Shown in pieces: positions 12,417 to 24,154 of a DNA stretch of 64,000 bases. The translations under genes and the position numbers were made by a program. Source of the stretch: Primula veris (Eukaryota; Streptophyta; Magnoliopsida; Ericales; Primulaceae); NCBI GenBank assembly GCA_963682055.1, contig OY821744.1, positions 32,650,967-32,714,966 on the forward strand. Direction: 5' to 3'. Numbering within the stretch: position 1 is the first letter of the stretch; every line of letters starts with the position of its first letter. Below the pieces are notes generated by a model. That model ran no database searches and was not told the origin of the DNA. It saw only the letters and a list, made by a program, of their open reading frames with translations.

Positions 12417-13453
12417 GTACCAAATGCACTTTTAGATGAATCAGATGCATTTTTAACAGAACTATATGCACTTTCGACTGTACTATATTCATTTTTGACT
12501 CACTATATGCACTTTTGACTTAACTATATGTACTTTTCACTAAATTAGATGCACTTTAAGCTGAACCAGATGTATTTTTAAGCTGAACCAGATGCACTTT
12601 TAGCTGAACTATATGTATACTCACTTTTATTGAACTATATTTACTTTCGACTGAATTGTATGCACTTTCAACGGAACTAGAAAAAATTATATATTTTTTA
12701 TAATTTTTTAAAAAGTTTATGATTTTTTCATTTTTTTTATAATTCTTTTTTTTTGTGTGATTTTTTTCATTTTTTATAATGTTTTGTGATTTTTGTTATT
12801 TTTTTTATAATGTTTTGTGATTTTTTGTGATTTTTATATAATTTTTTTGTTTTTTTTTTTCATTTTTTTTCATTTTTTTATAATTTTTTTGTATTTTTTA
12901 TAATTTTTTATGATTTTTTATATTTTTTTTGATTTTTCGGTATAAAAAGTGTTAATTGACAAAAAAATTATATATTTTTTTTGTAATTTTTTAAAAAGTT
13001 TGTGATTTTTTTTTTCATTTTTTGTGATTTTTTGTAATTTTTTTATAATTTTTATAATTTTTTTGTGATTTTTGTATTTTTTTAATAATTTTTTTGTGAT
13101 TTTTGGTTATTTTTTATAATTTTTTATAATTTTTTTGATTTTTTGTGATTTTTTGTGATTTTTTGATTTTTTTAAATTTTTTTTATGTTTTTTTGTGTTT
13201 TTTTTCATTTTTTTTTATATTTTTTGTGATTTTTTTCATTTTTATAATTTTTTCATTTTTTTTTATTTTGTTGTAATTTAAAACTATTTTTTTGGATTTA
13301 TAGAAAGATAAAATATGTATATTATTTTTTGGTTTGTATGAAAATTTAGTAAATAAACTAAATAATTAAAAAGTGGTACCTATGGAAAAATGTGAAATTA
13401 TAAAAAATATCTAGAAGGAATATAATTTGATATGAGATACTAAGAGAGAATTA

Positions 13454-15302
13454 CCCCATGTTTTAATACCCATTTAGTAACTATTTATGAGCTACTAGTT
13501 ATGGATCATAGCCGTTACACTAATATAGGTACTCCTCACGTGTATCTTAATTTTTTTGGGGAAATATAATTATCCCCAAATAATGTTAACACCGTAAGAA
13601 AATGACCATGTACTAACTTAAAATTTCAACTTATTTGCTAGTTACTAATCACAAACTGAATCTCTAATTAAAATTTCATATTTTTATTATTTACCAACTA
13701 ATTTGTAACCACAATATTATTAGTTGCTAAATAGTAACTAACCTGTAACTTACACTTTTCAGTTGGTAAGTAGTATTGCTAAATACTAACTGATTACTAA
13801 CTATCAAATTTTAGTAGGTAAATACCAACTATATTAGCAACTTTTGCTCTTGCACTTAGAATTTAGTGACTAATTTTAGTAGTTATTATATACCAACTGA
13901 AATATACTTTCTTATCCAAAAAAAATCGTATTTTTCTTAGAGCAAACATATTACTTATCTACTCGATTCAATATTCACTCATATATATGCCAACATTTTC
14001 ACATAACCCAACCACTAAAAAATACTATCACATACAATATATATACCTATTTATAAAAATTTGTACATTAGAATTACCCGTTACCCAAAATTTATAAAGG
14101 TCTTTGCACCATGTAAGGTTAGTTTTCTAAATTTTGTTACAAAAAAATTATATTATAATTCAGCTAGTTTAAATTGATTTTTAGTAGGTTAGTTTTACTT
14201 AGCCGTAAAAATAACGTATCGATACTTTGTATGTTTTTAAATTACATTGAAGGGTTTAAAATTTCGTTAGTACAGAAATATAAATAATAATCAAAATTAG
14301 TGCTAATTAAACACAAACCTTCTTTATTTCGGTAGTTTTAAATCATTTTTTTAGGAGGTTAGTTTCATTTAGCCGTTAAATTCATGTACATAATTTATAT
14401 ATTTTAATTAGTTTCATTTAGCCTATGTTTTTAAATCTTAATTAGTACGATAAAATTACCATGTCATTGTTACATAATATAATGTATAATATAAACTATA
14501 TAGTATAAGAGTACCGAATTGATTTTATTCTCAAACAGTGAAAAATATTTCCTTAAAAATGAACAAGTTTGGTGTTGATAGAATTATTACGTCGACCTTG
14601 ATCTTAGAGTAAGTAATTGGAGCAGTTCTTGATATCGGGAGAGTCAATTTTTTTTATCAAAATTGGAGTTTTTTTATCAAGGAAAAAACCCTAATGCATG
14701 AGTGAAAGGTCTCTATCAAACGGTTTATGATACTCGGTTTGATATTACGCATGATTATTTTACAGTTGATCTGATATGTTATTCGACATAGGAGGCATTG
14801 TGCTAAGTGGGAGGGTAGATTGGCGAGCCCGTGTAAGAAGAGAAATAACTTGAATTAGAAAAAATTAAACAAATATTATTATATGTATAGCAATATATAT
14901 ACCAACTAAATTGCAGACATGTTTAATTAACATAATACCCCATTGGTATTTTTCTACATCAGAAAATTTGACGGAATATGTTCCACCTCATGTCCTAGAT
15001 TCTCCCCTAATCGTCTGTGTCAGGATTCTATTGGCTTGTCTATGAAAAATTCATATACCTAAATTATAACCCGGTTTATTGTAAATGTTTAGATTTGATC
15101 TTTGTTAACTAAATTTCTAACGTTGAATCTGAGTTGACAGAAAAGATAAAACTTATAGTATAATTAGATTAGACAAGTGATAGATGCCGATTTTATTTCC
15201 ACAGTTTACTGATTCGTTTGAATGGTAAACTCTATGTAGTATCGAGTATGTATATTTCACATACTTGTATGTAGTATGTATCTCACAATATACCTGATCA
15301 GG
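13454..15302. other. Intergenic, no gene seen
   Basis: Contains another dispersed-repeat block (gagctactagttatggatc, 'tccccaaataatgttaac') at 13490-13590. Next comes a ~320-bp stretch of 'ttagttgctaaatagtaact'-style repeats (13600-13920) resembling CACTA-family internal sequence. The rest is AT-rich and unassigned. Confidence 0.5.
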
Positions 15303-15415
15303 TGGACCGTGGACGCAATGCTACGTACTGCAATACCCATACACCAGTGGTGTATCAAACAACTTGTTACGACGAAAATATGTTGATTTTGACTCCAGGA
15401 GGGATGAAAAAGCGT
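15303..15415 (+). pseudogene. OMT exon-4 fragment
   Basis: Matches the middle of OMT exon 4: the stretch following the catalytic His, covering ...[14 protein letters not shown]...YD--ML. The best visible match is OMT3 and OMT4 (caatacccatacacc, ggtgtatcaaacaac, tatgttgattttgactcc). It lacks the start of exon 4, exons 1-3 and the C-terminus. It is a footprint of a lost OMT copy on the + strand between OMT1 and the UGT. Confidence 0.7.
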
Positions 15416-15856
15416 GTTTTTCCATGCGACGAAAATAGTCTTTAGGCTCGCCCAATGCTTAGCTAGAAATGAAACAGTAAATATTAGCTAGAAATTATTA
15501 GATTACTCTTTAATTAGGCTCGCCGAATGTTTTATTGCGCCTGCCTCATTTGCACACAGTATAAAACGTGTCTGGCAAGTAACAAACTAGTTGACGTTAA
15601 TACGATTTCCTTCGTAGTACGTATTCTAGTTATCAATACCGACATGCTTTCAAAAAAGATCCCTGTATGTTTGGGCAAGTATGGTACTTTAATTATACCT
15701 GTATCTTAATTTATCTAATTTGGTCAAATGTAACAAGTATCCCACTTAACTTCCAACTGGGACCCCTGTATGTTTGGGCTACACTATACATAATACTCTA
15801 TAGTTATATTTTAATTTATGAAATTAATTTAATAAACATAAAAATGTCAAATAGAT

Positions 15857-16385
15857 TAATAAATAAATTTACCCACTCTACCATACTATTAATTAATACA
15901 TTACTCTGCTTTTTTTCCACTCAAACTAAATACAAAATTAAAATATTTTATAATCATAATATTATATCAAGTTAACACTTTCAAGTAATTTATATTTTGC
16001 ACTTTTTTATTTATTTATTTTGTAACTTCCGAGTAAATAATTTAAATATTCACTTTTAACTATTAACTTTTCAAAATTTGAAATTGCACGTCATTTCACT
16101 TTTAACTATTTGAAATCACGGACGGACTAATCTTTTTAGAAGTGTGGGTAGGTAAAAGTGGAAGAAAATAATGACGTGTAGGTTTTTGAGAACAATTTAA
16201 TTATTTACTCGGAAGTAACAAAATTAATAAATAAAAAAATACAAAATATAAATTAATTGAAAGTGTTAACTTGATATAATATTATGATTATAAAATATTT
16301 TAATTTTGTATTTAGTTTGAGTGAAAAAAAAGCATAGAAATGTATTAATTAATAGTGTGATAGAGTGGGTAAATTTATTTATTTT
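15857..16385. mobile_element. Hairpin MITE, ~185-bp arms
   Basis: Left arm (15857-16045) and right arm (16195-16385) are near reverse complements. Examples are taaatttacccactctac against gtgggtaaatttatt, and atatcaagttaacacttt against aagtgttaacttgatat. Arms plus a 150-bp centre give about 530 bp. The target duplication was not resolved. Confidence 0.65.
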
Positions 16386-16734
16386 GTAGATAAATGAAAT
16401 GTAATGAGATGTAATGAAGTGGTGTTAGAGTTATTTATTTTGTAATGAAATTGAGTGAAATGAATTAAAAAAATAAAATGTGATATGGACTTGGAATCTT
16501 TTTGTCCTCAAATAAGTAATTTGAGTACTCAGATGAGTAATCTGAGTGCTAAAAAAAGACTCTGCCCTCAAAGTTATTGATCTATATATTACTCATTAAA
16601 TATAAAAAACCTAACAATTCTATTTCTCTCATTTATCACTATCTTTCTAAAAAAAACTCACATAAATATCTAGAATCATCGCTACCACCACCTTTTCCGC
16701 CGCTGCGCCGCTTCTACCGTTCTTCTCCGTCTCA

Positions 16735-16777
<43 letters not shown>
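16386..16777. other. Intergenic ending in (TC)n and (TA)n
   Basis: No gene visible. A (TC)n tract at ~16734-16750 runs into a (TA)n tract (16751-16777) that abuts the next hairpin element. Confidence 0.6.
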
Positions 16778-17121
16778 GGGAAAAGATATATGGACATCAT
16801 GAAAAACACCCAACTAGACATTTTTTTGTAAAAACGCTTCAAATCAAGATTTGGTTAATGCAAATCTCCATGGTTTCACGACGGGAACACAAATATGCGT
16901 CTTGTTTTTTTTTCTGAGATATATAATGACATGTTTTGAATTTTTAAATTTTACCATAATTTCGAAAACATGTCATTATACATCTCGGAAAAAAAAACAA
17001 GACGCATATTTGTGTTCCCGTCGTGAAACCATAAAGATTTGCATTAACCAAATCTTGATTTGGAACGTTTTTACAAAAAAGTGTCTAGTTGGGTGTTTTT
17101 CATGGTGTCCATATAACATTT

Positions 17122-17123
<2 letters not shown>
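16778..17123. mobile_element. Hairpin MITE inserted in a (TA)n microsatellite
   Basis: Long inverted repeat with arms of ~155 bp (16778-16935 and 16960-17123) and a short centre. Landmarks are caagacgcatatttgtg against cacaaatatgcgtcttg and aaacacccaacta against tagttgggtgttt. Both outer ends abut (TA)n. A related element lies at 48675-49288. This recalls rice micron elements, which sit within (TA)n, but homology is not shown. Confidence 0.75.

Positions 17124-17196
<73 letters not shown>
17124..17196. repeat. (TA)n microsatellite
   Basis: Uninterrupted TA dinucleotides for about 70 bp on the right side of the hairpin MITE. Confidence 0.95.
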
Positions 17197-17198
<2 letters not shown>

Positions 17199-17724
17199 TA
17201 TACTAATAGAGGGGCATACACGATGCGTTTGTAAAATAAAAACTCTTAATCAGCATTATTCATAATACTAAAAAAAGCTATATCAGGATGCAATGAAAAT
17301 TAAAGTAAAAATAGACTAAAAAAAAGCTAGGTCGTACCTGAGAGAGATATTGCAGAGAAGTAACAAATTTTAAAAATAAAGGTATATAAATATGTATTGG
17401 GAGTTATCGGCAGTTACAAATTCAAATGTGTTGTGAGCAGTTATTTCCTTTTTGCCATGACTTTTATTTTTGCAATTTCTGTAAATATTTGAGTTTTTTT
17501 TATAAATAATTGTTTCAAACCTTAATAATTTAATAAGCTCTTTTCACATATATTCATCTTAATTTGTCATTTATTAAACTAGTGAATAACAAGATATTAT
17601 ATATATTTGGAAAGGAATGTATTTCGAAAGGCTAGCCAAGGTACGTAAGCAATGAAATCACTACAAGTCTCACATAATCCAAAGAGATCTGTTTTCCAAC
17701 AAAAAATGTATGGTCTCTCTCTCC
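17197..17724. other. UGT upstream region
   Basis: No gene seen. Ordinary AT-rich upstream DNA of the UGT gene. Confidence 0.5.
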
Positions 17725-17732
17725 TATAAATA
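17725..17732 (+). promoter_or_regulatory. TATA box of the UGT gene
   Basis: TATAAATA lies 79 bp before the chosen ATG, after a CT-rich stretch (ctctctctcc). Confidence 0.65.
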
Positions 17733-17803
17733 TAGCTTTTGAAAGATATGAAACATCACAGAATTAATTAGTCATAGATATATTGAAGACAATCCCAAAA
17801 AGA

Positions 17804-19222
17804 ATGACACACTTTCATTTAGTAATCATTCCATCCCCTGGAGTCGGCCACCTATTCTCGGCCATCGAGTTCGCCAAACGCCTCGTGAACCATGATGAAT
17901 GCCTTTCAATCACCGTATTTGTCATGAGTGCCCCTTTTAGTAATAACCAAAACTTACCATTTTCCTCTTTAGAACGAATCAACTTAGTCTACCTCACATT
18001 AGAACCTTCCATGGCGGAGATCCTAGTTTCCATGCCCCGTGGTATCATGTACTCGAATCTATTCGAAATGAACAAGCCTCGAATACGAGACTTTATTTCC
18101 TCAAAGGTCGATCACTTGACCGCATTTGTTGTGGACATGTTTTGTACCTCGTTGATGGATCTTGCTAACGAATTTAACGTCCCCACTTACGTGTACTTCA
18201 CGTCTAGCGCGGGTTTTCTAAGTCTTCTTTTCCATCTTCAAATACTTGAGGACGAATATAATCAAGATATTGGCAAGTTTAAGGACTCGGATGCAGTGTT
18301 GAGTGTGCTCGGATTTTCTAATCCAGTCCCCGCTAGGGTTTTGCCATCAGAGATCATCGACAAGGAATACGGTATCCCTAACTTTCTAGACATATCTAGA
18401 ATGCTCCGCAAAGCCAAGGGAATTTTGGTCAATACTTTTACAGAGTTAGAATCTGACGCGATTAAGTCCCTCTCCAATGGGAACAATATACCAAAGATTT
18501 ACCCAGTTGGCCCCATAATTACGAGTACGCTAAAACATGATAAACATGAGGATGAAACCGATAAAACACGTGGATCTGTGGATATTTTGAGTTGGTTGGA
18601 CGACCAGCCCCCAACTTCTGTTGTGTTACTTTGTTTCGGAAGTATGGGAGGCTTTGAAAAGGAACAAATTATCGAGATTGCAAATGCGTTGGAGCATAGC
18701 GAACACCGGTTTCTATGGGCTCTACGACGTCCTCCGCCAAAAAACAAGAGAGAATCCCCTACTGATTACGAAAAACAAGACGAAGTTCTTCCAGAAGGAT
18801 TTTTGGATAGGACATCGAAGGTTGGAAAAGTGGTTGGATGGGTCCCGCAAGTTGAAGTTTTGTCACATCCTGCAGTGGGAGGGTTCGTCTCCCATTGCGG
18901 ATGGAATTCAATATTGGAAAGTTTATGCTGTGGTGTGCCAGTTGCCACGTGGCCCTTATATGCTGAACAAACGCTTAATGCGTTTGAGCTTACAAATGAG
19001 TTAGGATTGAGCATAGAGCTAATAGTGAACTACATTAAGGATGTTGTTTTAAAGTCCGAAGAGATTGAGAGATGTATAAGACTCTTAATGGACGAAAAAG
19101 ATTGTTCGGGCATTACATGGAAAGTGAAAGAGATGAGCAAGAAGAGCAAGGCCGCCGTTGAGATCGACGGATCCTCTTACAATGCCCTAGGGAGCTTTAT
19201 TGAGGATATAATTAGCCACTAA
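17804..19222 (+). CDS. UDP-glycosyltransferase, UGT71-like, single exon
   Basis: Family-1 UDP-glucosyltransferase transferring sugar from UDP-sugar to a small hydroxylated acceptor in the cytosol. The first ATG in frame is at 17804, followed by MTHFHLVIIPSPGVGH; an open frame continues upstream only to a TTG. Length is 472 residues, normal for the family. The predicted catalytic His is residue 16 (GVGH) with partner Asp111 (FVVDMF). The 44-residue PSPG sugar-donor box spans ~346-389, from WVPQ through HCGWNS to YAEQ. The N-terminal IPSPGVGHL and the VDMFCTSLMDLANE region resemble UGT71 proteins, a group including flavonoid and other phenolic glucosyltransferases. No intron or lesion is seen. 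It lies between OMT1 and OMT2, so it may glycosylate a product of the neighbouring OMTs; that is inference. Subfamily is a judgement by eye. Confidence 0.93.
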   Translation: MTHFHLVIIPSPGVGHLFSAIEFAKRLVNHDECLSITVFVMSAPFSNNQNLPFSSLERINLVYLTLEPSMAEILVSMPRGIMYSNLFEMNKPRIRDFISSKVDHLTAFVVDMFCTSLMDLANEFNVPTYVYFTSSAGFLSLLFHLQILEDEYNQDIGKFKDSDAVLSVLGFSNPVPARVLPSEIIDKEYGIPNFLDISRMLRKAKGILVNTFTELESDAIKSLSNGNNIPKIYPVGPIITSTLKHDKHEDETDKTRGSVDILSWLDDQPPTSVVLLCFGSMGGFEKEQIIEIANALEHSEHRFLWALRRPPPKNKRESPTDYEKQDEVLPEGFLDRTSKVGKVVGWVPQVEVLSHPAVGGFVSHCGWNSILESLCCGVPVATWPLYAEQTLNAFELTNELGLSIELIVNYIKDVVLKSEEIERCIRLLMDEKDCSGITWKVKEMSKKSKAAVEIDGSSYNALGSFIEDIISH

Positions 19223-20332
19223 TATCGACTTGACTAGTACTACATTTGTAATTGCTTGTTGAAAAGTGAGAAAAATAAAGTTGGACGACAACTAGTTTAG
19301 TTAATTTTCAATGTGTAATGTTTTTTATTGATTTGAGTCCTATGCTTTGGTTCTTTCGTATTTGTTAAGTTTGAAAAATTATCTTACTTTTTCCATAGTC
19401 AAAAACGTTTTTCCTTTGTCCTGTCGGTGTATGTTACATTCACTTGCACCACAATTTTCTCACATTTCTTCTGTTATAGTCAACATTTTGAACAAATGCT
19501 CATTGATATAATTTCTTCTGTTCTTTATAATTGCATCATTTTTGTTCTTCCTTATTGCTAGTCATAGTTTCTACTTTCTATTTTTCAAGGTTAAATTAGT
19601 AAGAAATGATAGTTATGATGTAAATCCTATCAAATCATGGAAAAGAAGTACTCCTTTTCCGGTATATATACTATTTTCACTACAACAAAAATGAGTTTTC
19701 GCAGCGCTCAAAAGTTCCATTAACAGTGTACATTGCACACTAAAGTAAAGAGCTACCTTAAGTCGATCGGATACAATAACAGAGTTTTGTGATGAGACCT
19801 TTGATATTTTAGCCTCATATGTCGACCCTGATATTTTAGTTGAGAGACATTCTCACAAGTGTTACTTTTAATGTATTAAACATTTCATGATTTGGTCAAA
19901 CGTGATGAGAATTAATATTTGTGTTTACTATTGTTACCAAAATTGAAGATTGAAGAAATCATGTGTAATATATTCTATCATATCACGACACTGGTAGTGA
20001 ATTTGTTACCATTTTCATTGAACATATAGTCTCTGTCTATTGAGTATTTTGCTCTACAATGAAGAAGCAATAGAACAGTATTTCTTTTCTTTTATATATT
20101 TTCTATTATAATTTTAATATAATGAGTGAATGAAACTTACCAGTAACAAATTTTAGAAACATAACTGATCAACTGTGTTCATGTGTCGTCGTATCTTCCG
20201 ACGAGTATGACAAACGATAAATCAAATAGCAATTAAATTCCTGATGTTTGGCAACTTGCCGGTCTCTGTTTCGGTTCAATTAACTAGAGCAAAAAGGAAT
20301 ACAACTCATATTGAATCTTTTTTATGGGTAAT
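19223..20332. other. Intergenic with a CACTA end
   Basis: No gene found. At 19678 a CACTA-type terminus begins (CACTACAACAAAAATGAG followed by ttttcgcagcgctc). I see no partner terminus nearby, so it is a truncated element. Confidence 0.5.
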
Positions 20333-21408
20333 TTAATTTTGGATTAAGTCAATGTCAATAACCTTGGAACCGGGCTTGGCAATCTTGAAGAACGCCTCCT
20401 CTGAAAGGCTTATGGAACCAAGTCCATAGCCACTTGGGCATTGACCAGGTGTACACACGCCAACAATTGTTACAAAAATATGGGTAGAGGGTTTAAGACA
20501 CGTATCTTCAGATTCGCATATGACACCCCATTGGGCCCCGCAATGGGTGTGGCCATAAAACCAGTCTTCAGATAGTAGTCCGACCATAGGTCCCTTGCTC
20601 TCTGAACCAAAGCAAGCAGTGGCTGCGTAATGTGAAACATATTAAGATTTACATTACTCTATGTATTATAAGCTTGTTTAGTTGCAAACTTTAAGCTAGC
20701 TAGTTAAAAGCTCAACCTTTTGACTTCTGGAAAGAAACTTAGGTTATCAAGCTAAAAACTTTCATGCGGAAAATCGTGAAAAGTCTCTCCTTTTAAGCTC
20801 AAAAGCATAAATCGTAATTGAGAATACAAGAGATGCAACGAAACAAGATTTATCTACAGACATGCGGAAGAGTAGACTTATCTACAGACATGCGGAAGAG
20901 TAAAGGGTTCGCCGTCGCATCTGCATAATTTTTTTAAAAAAAATTATTCAACACGTATAAAAACAACTTTATACGTATTTAACACTTTTCCGTGAGAGGT
21001 CGAAGTTGATTGTGCCAGCCAAAATGTAATCACTAAAATCTTCAGAACAAATCGAACAATCGAGAGTAGCAAAATCAAAACGAGAGTTTTCTTATCGATA
21101 TTCAAACAGTACTGAGTAATATGGAATTAATTAATGGAAAATACTATAGTATGGTCTAACTTTATGCTATTGAAGGATTGCAAAAAATTGTGTAAACGTT
21201 CCTAGAAAGAGTTAAATTATAAACATTCTAATTATCGAAATTAAATGTAATTTTTTTTCCACTCACAGCCAGAGGAATTGTAATAGCTTGCTTGAGATGA
21301 AAAGGCTGTGGTTCCATAAAATAGGCTTGTAACAATGGCGAAGAAGATAGAAACCTTAACAATATTCTCTATTTCGTTATATCTTTTAATTTTAAATAGA
21401 TTTTTCAT
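20333..21408 (-). CDS. EG45-like / plant natriuretic peptide-like secreted protein, 2 exons
   Basis: Small secreted protein with an expansin-like double-psi beta-barrel domain, as in EG45-domain and plant natriuretic peptide proteins of the cell wall. Exon 1 is 21267-21408 and exon 2 is 20333-20622, joined by GT-AG in phase 1, giving 143 residues. Residues ~17-36 (VKVSIFFAIVTSLFYG) form a signal-peptide core. The mature part has six cysteines (C51, 75, 83, 89, 104, 109) and family patterns: HTHCGAQWGV, CTPGQCPSGYG, SLSEEAFFKIA and VIDIDLIQ at the C-terminus. The stretch before the hydrophobic core (MKNLFKIKRYNEIEN) is long and polar for a signal peptide, so the true start or an extra 5' exon is uncertain. 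Intron 1 holds two copies of a 28-bp tandem unit. No link to the OMT genes is evident. Confidence 0.8.
20850..20905. repeat. 28-bp tandem duplication in the EG45-like gene intron
   Basis: Two copies of a 28-bp unit starting 'ttatctacagacatgcgg', differing only near the end. Confidence 0.9.
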
Positions 21409-21923
21409 GAATATCAGAATTTATAGCCTATCAACGGGACAAATAAGCAATTGAGTATACATGGAATACATTTAATGTTAGAAAGGAATTTTGGCAAACA
21501 TCCATTTCTAATTTGTCTAAGTTAATCGAATCTAAATAATGGTATGTATCATAACATGTTAGAAACAAAATCTCTTGAGTGACGACTTCTAAATAAATAT
21601 GGAAAGACTGATTTTAATCAAGTTATTGTAAATAAATTCAATGCACGAAGTTAAGATATGTAGTCTTTTATTCTTCCATTTGCATTTAAAATCAAGATAT
21701 TGGTACAACTAGAAAATATGTAGTCTTTTATTCTTAGATTTGCATGTAAAATCAAGATATTGATACAACTAGAAAATATGTAGTCTTTTACATCGCCCCA
21801 TGTTTAATTTTCAAGTATTAAAGACTATATAAATCGAGCATTTTAGATTTCAAATACTATAATTACGATCCTCATAAAGTTATATATATAAGTCGACGAG
21901 GTCTAAGAGCAGTGAAAACAAAA
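21409..21923. repeat. Upstream of the EG45-like gene, with 60-bp tandem repeat
   Basis: 21656-21795 holds about 2.3 copies of a 60-bp unit (atatgtagtcttttattctt ... gatacaactagaa). The rest is AT-rich with no gene seen. Confidence 0.8.
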
Positions 21924-22113
21924 CACTATAAGAAAAAATTAAGATATGAACAGTTTTTTTTAAAACTGTTGGTAAAATGAGTGTCGCTAAATTTTAGCAA
22001 CAATTTAACAACAAATTTTTTTGCCAAAATATTGCTAAATTTAGCGACACTCAATTTACCATCAGTTTAGTAACAGACGCTCTGATGATAAACTGATATT
22101 TTTTATTGTAGTG
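21924..22113. mobile_element. CACTA-type MITE
   Basis: 190 bp, starting CACTATAAGAAAAAATT and ending TTTTATTGTAGTG, with target duplication AAA on both sides. The inside is an inverted pair around 'tgagtgtcgctaaatttt' and 'aaatttagcgacactca'. Same family as 3816-3912. Confidence 0.85.
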
Positions 22114-24154
22114 AAATAAACCCGACTATATTGGTTTTTTTCTTCATCCATCACACAAATATTAATTAATTAATTAACAGTGTGTAGCGAGTAGTGTAAA
22201 CAACGTGTAGCGAGTCGTAGTTGTAAACAATGTGTGTACATAATATGGACAATTAGTTAATTTATGATAAACGAATTTTGAATATTTTAATTATAGCCGT
22301 TACGCTGTCGTCACATGGGTTCAAGTCTTACTCACTAACCAACTAGAGCAAGTAGTCTTGTCCGAAATTCTTAGACGAAAGGGCAGCTTAAAAATAAAAA
22401 GGTTTTGAAAGAAAGACAAGCTGACAGGCAACTAGAGCTTGGAAAACAGGTTAAAGTGACTAGTCTTTCTTATCCGAAGGCAAGCAAGCATCTTCACAAA
22501 CTCATGTGCCCGGAAGTCAGTGTTTTCAATGAGCTAACTAGAAACTTAGAGGAGAGCGCTAGTGTGCACACTTCCGTTGATGTGCTTCACCGATCGATGG
22601 AATCTTTTTGACATTCATTAGTCGGACCTAGACCAATGCTACTCATTCTGATCTCAGCTGCTTTGTCTCTTTCTCATATACATCCCATACACTAACAAAC
22701 AAAACATCACTTGATTTCTTGATCCATTTGATCCATAGTATCACATAAAAGATTTAATCATTTTTTATTCAATACTCTCAATAGACCAATTTTTAATTAA
22801 TTTTAAATTTATGAAGCAATTATTAATTAATTTGTAGATGATATAGCAATCCAAAATTTAACCCAAAGGATTGTGTTTGGCTTTCTTTTAGTTGGATAGG
22901 GAAAAAATATTATGTGGAGGCATAAGTTTGTTACAGATTGAAAGAATTTGGACGGAATACACAAATCAAGTGTGAGGAAAATATTGTTGTTGAGGAGAGA
23001 ACATGTAAGAAAAAGAAAGGGAAGAAAAACTTAGGGGTAAGATACAAATAATTTGTAAACTAAAATAATTTGTAAACCAAAATAATTTGTAAACCATAGG
23101 AGATGAGGGGAAAGATTGGTTTTAAACCATTAGATAGTATAACAAAATTAACGGTGTAAATGACATTCGGGGTACCCGGGGCAGGATAAAATCGGGGCTC
23201 CTAGCGTCTCGGTATTAAAACATTAGGCAAGGCTAAAGACTAAACGAACTATTAAAAAAAAAGTGAAGTTATATCAATCTTTATAACTCACCCGAAAGAT
23301 CTATCTGATCACATGCAACAATTTTAGTCATATTTTTTGAACACGTATCAAAAAAATGATACTACTACTAAGAAAATAGAGTCATGTCATTTTCAACACT
23401 AATTATTATTTTAATATTTCTAGTTATTCATTTATACATATCGTTTATTTGTGTTACTATTAAAAATTTCTGCTCAAAATTTGACATTAACGTTGGAATA
23501 ATTTTTTTTTTATAAGATAGCAGTACAAGTCACGACACGTAATAAAAACATAACTTATTAAAAAACTCAAATAAAAATATAATAGAACCTTAGTCGAGCA
23601 TACCCTAAATTTAAATATTAATTTTTTTTTTGTTAAATCTAAAAATACAACCCATTAAAAACCCAAATAAAAATATACTCGAACTCTAGTTGAATATAGC
23701 CTAAATTTAAATATTATTAATAATAAAAAATTGTTAAATTTAGTATTAATAAAAATCAAAACTTTTGATGAGTTGGATATGCCATGTAATGTGAGTTGAT
23801 TTTTTAGGTAGAAAAATGTGTGAGTAAAAACATTTTCCTTTAAACGAAAAATTAGGGAATAATTCTCTATTTCGTTTTTCCAGAAAAAGAGAGACAATAA
23901 AAGTAAAAATAAACGTAAGGATGATAGCACAGAACCGTCGAAATACCATTGATAATTTTGTCAAATGGGAGGATTCAAGGAATAAGATTTCGCTTTATTG
24001 CAACATGCATGTACAGTACATTTTATTACTTTCAAGTTAGAAAAAGTAGCTACAAATCAAGATCATATCCTTATTCTTGGGGCAATATTAATTTTAATTC
24101 TCTCACAACAACGGATGATCTCCCTTTGGTCTTATTACTCTAATTTTCTTCATT
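22114..24154. other. Intergenic, no gene supported
   Basis: AT-rich. 23205-23250 carries the dispersed phrase 'aaaacattaggcaaggc'. 'gtaaaccaaaataatttgta' is duplicated near 23055. A 68-codon open frame at 22405-22611 has no recognisable domain. 23570-23760 contains a duplicated ~110-bp block ('aacccaaataaaaatata' and a variant). Confidence 0.5.

Larger units (their letters stand above)
10100..13453 (+). mobile_element. Foldback-like element, copy A (split by a solo LTR)
   Basis: A ~630-bp A-rich left arm built of 'cacaaaaaattataaaaaatg' variants is followed by an array of ~25-bp units (gaaccagatgcacttttagc, gaaccatatgcactttcagc). A T-rich right arm, the reverse complement of the left in style, completes it. 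The ends are an imperfect inverted repeat: a block around 'ctttttaattatttact' and 'aaattatattcct' is found at both ends. Copy B at 28068-30125 is the same element inverted. Without the inserted LTR and its target repeat, copy A is about 2.08 kb, close to copy B. No transposase reading frame; superfamily unknown. Confidence 0.7.

Noticed and set aside
16778..17123. MicroRNA precursor
   Set aside because: The long near-perfect hairpin bounded by (TA)n and the related copy at 48.7 kb fit a MITE better. Small-RNA data could reopen this.
17783..17803. Upstream start for the UGT
   Set aside because: The frame begins with TTG there; the first ATG is 17804, next to the conserved IPSPGVGH region.
22405..22611. 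68-codon frame with ordinary-looking composition
   Set aside because: No recognised domain, neighbouring exon or promoter; treated as chance.
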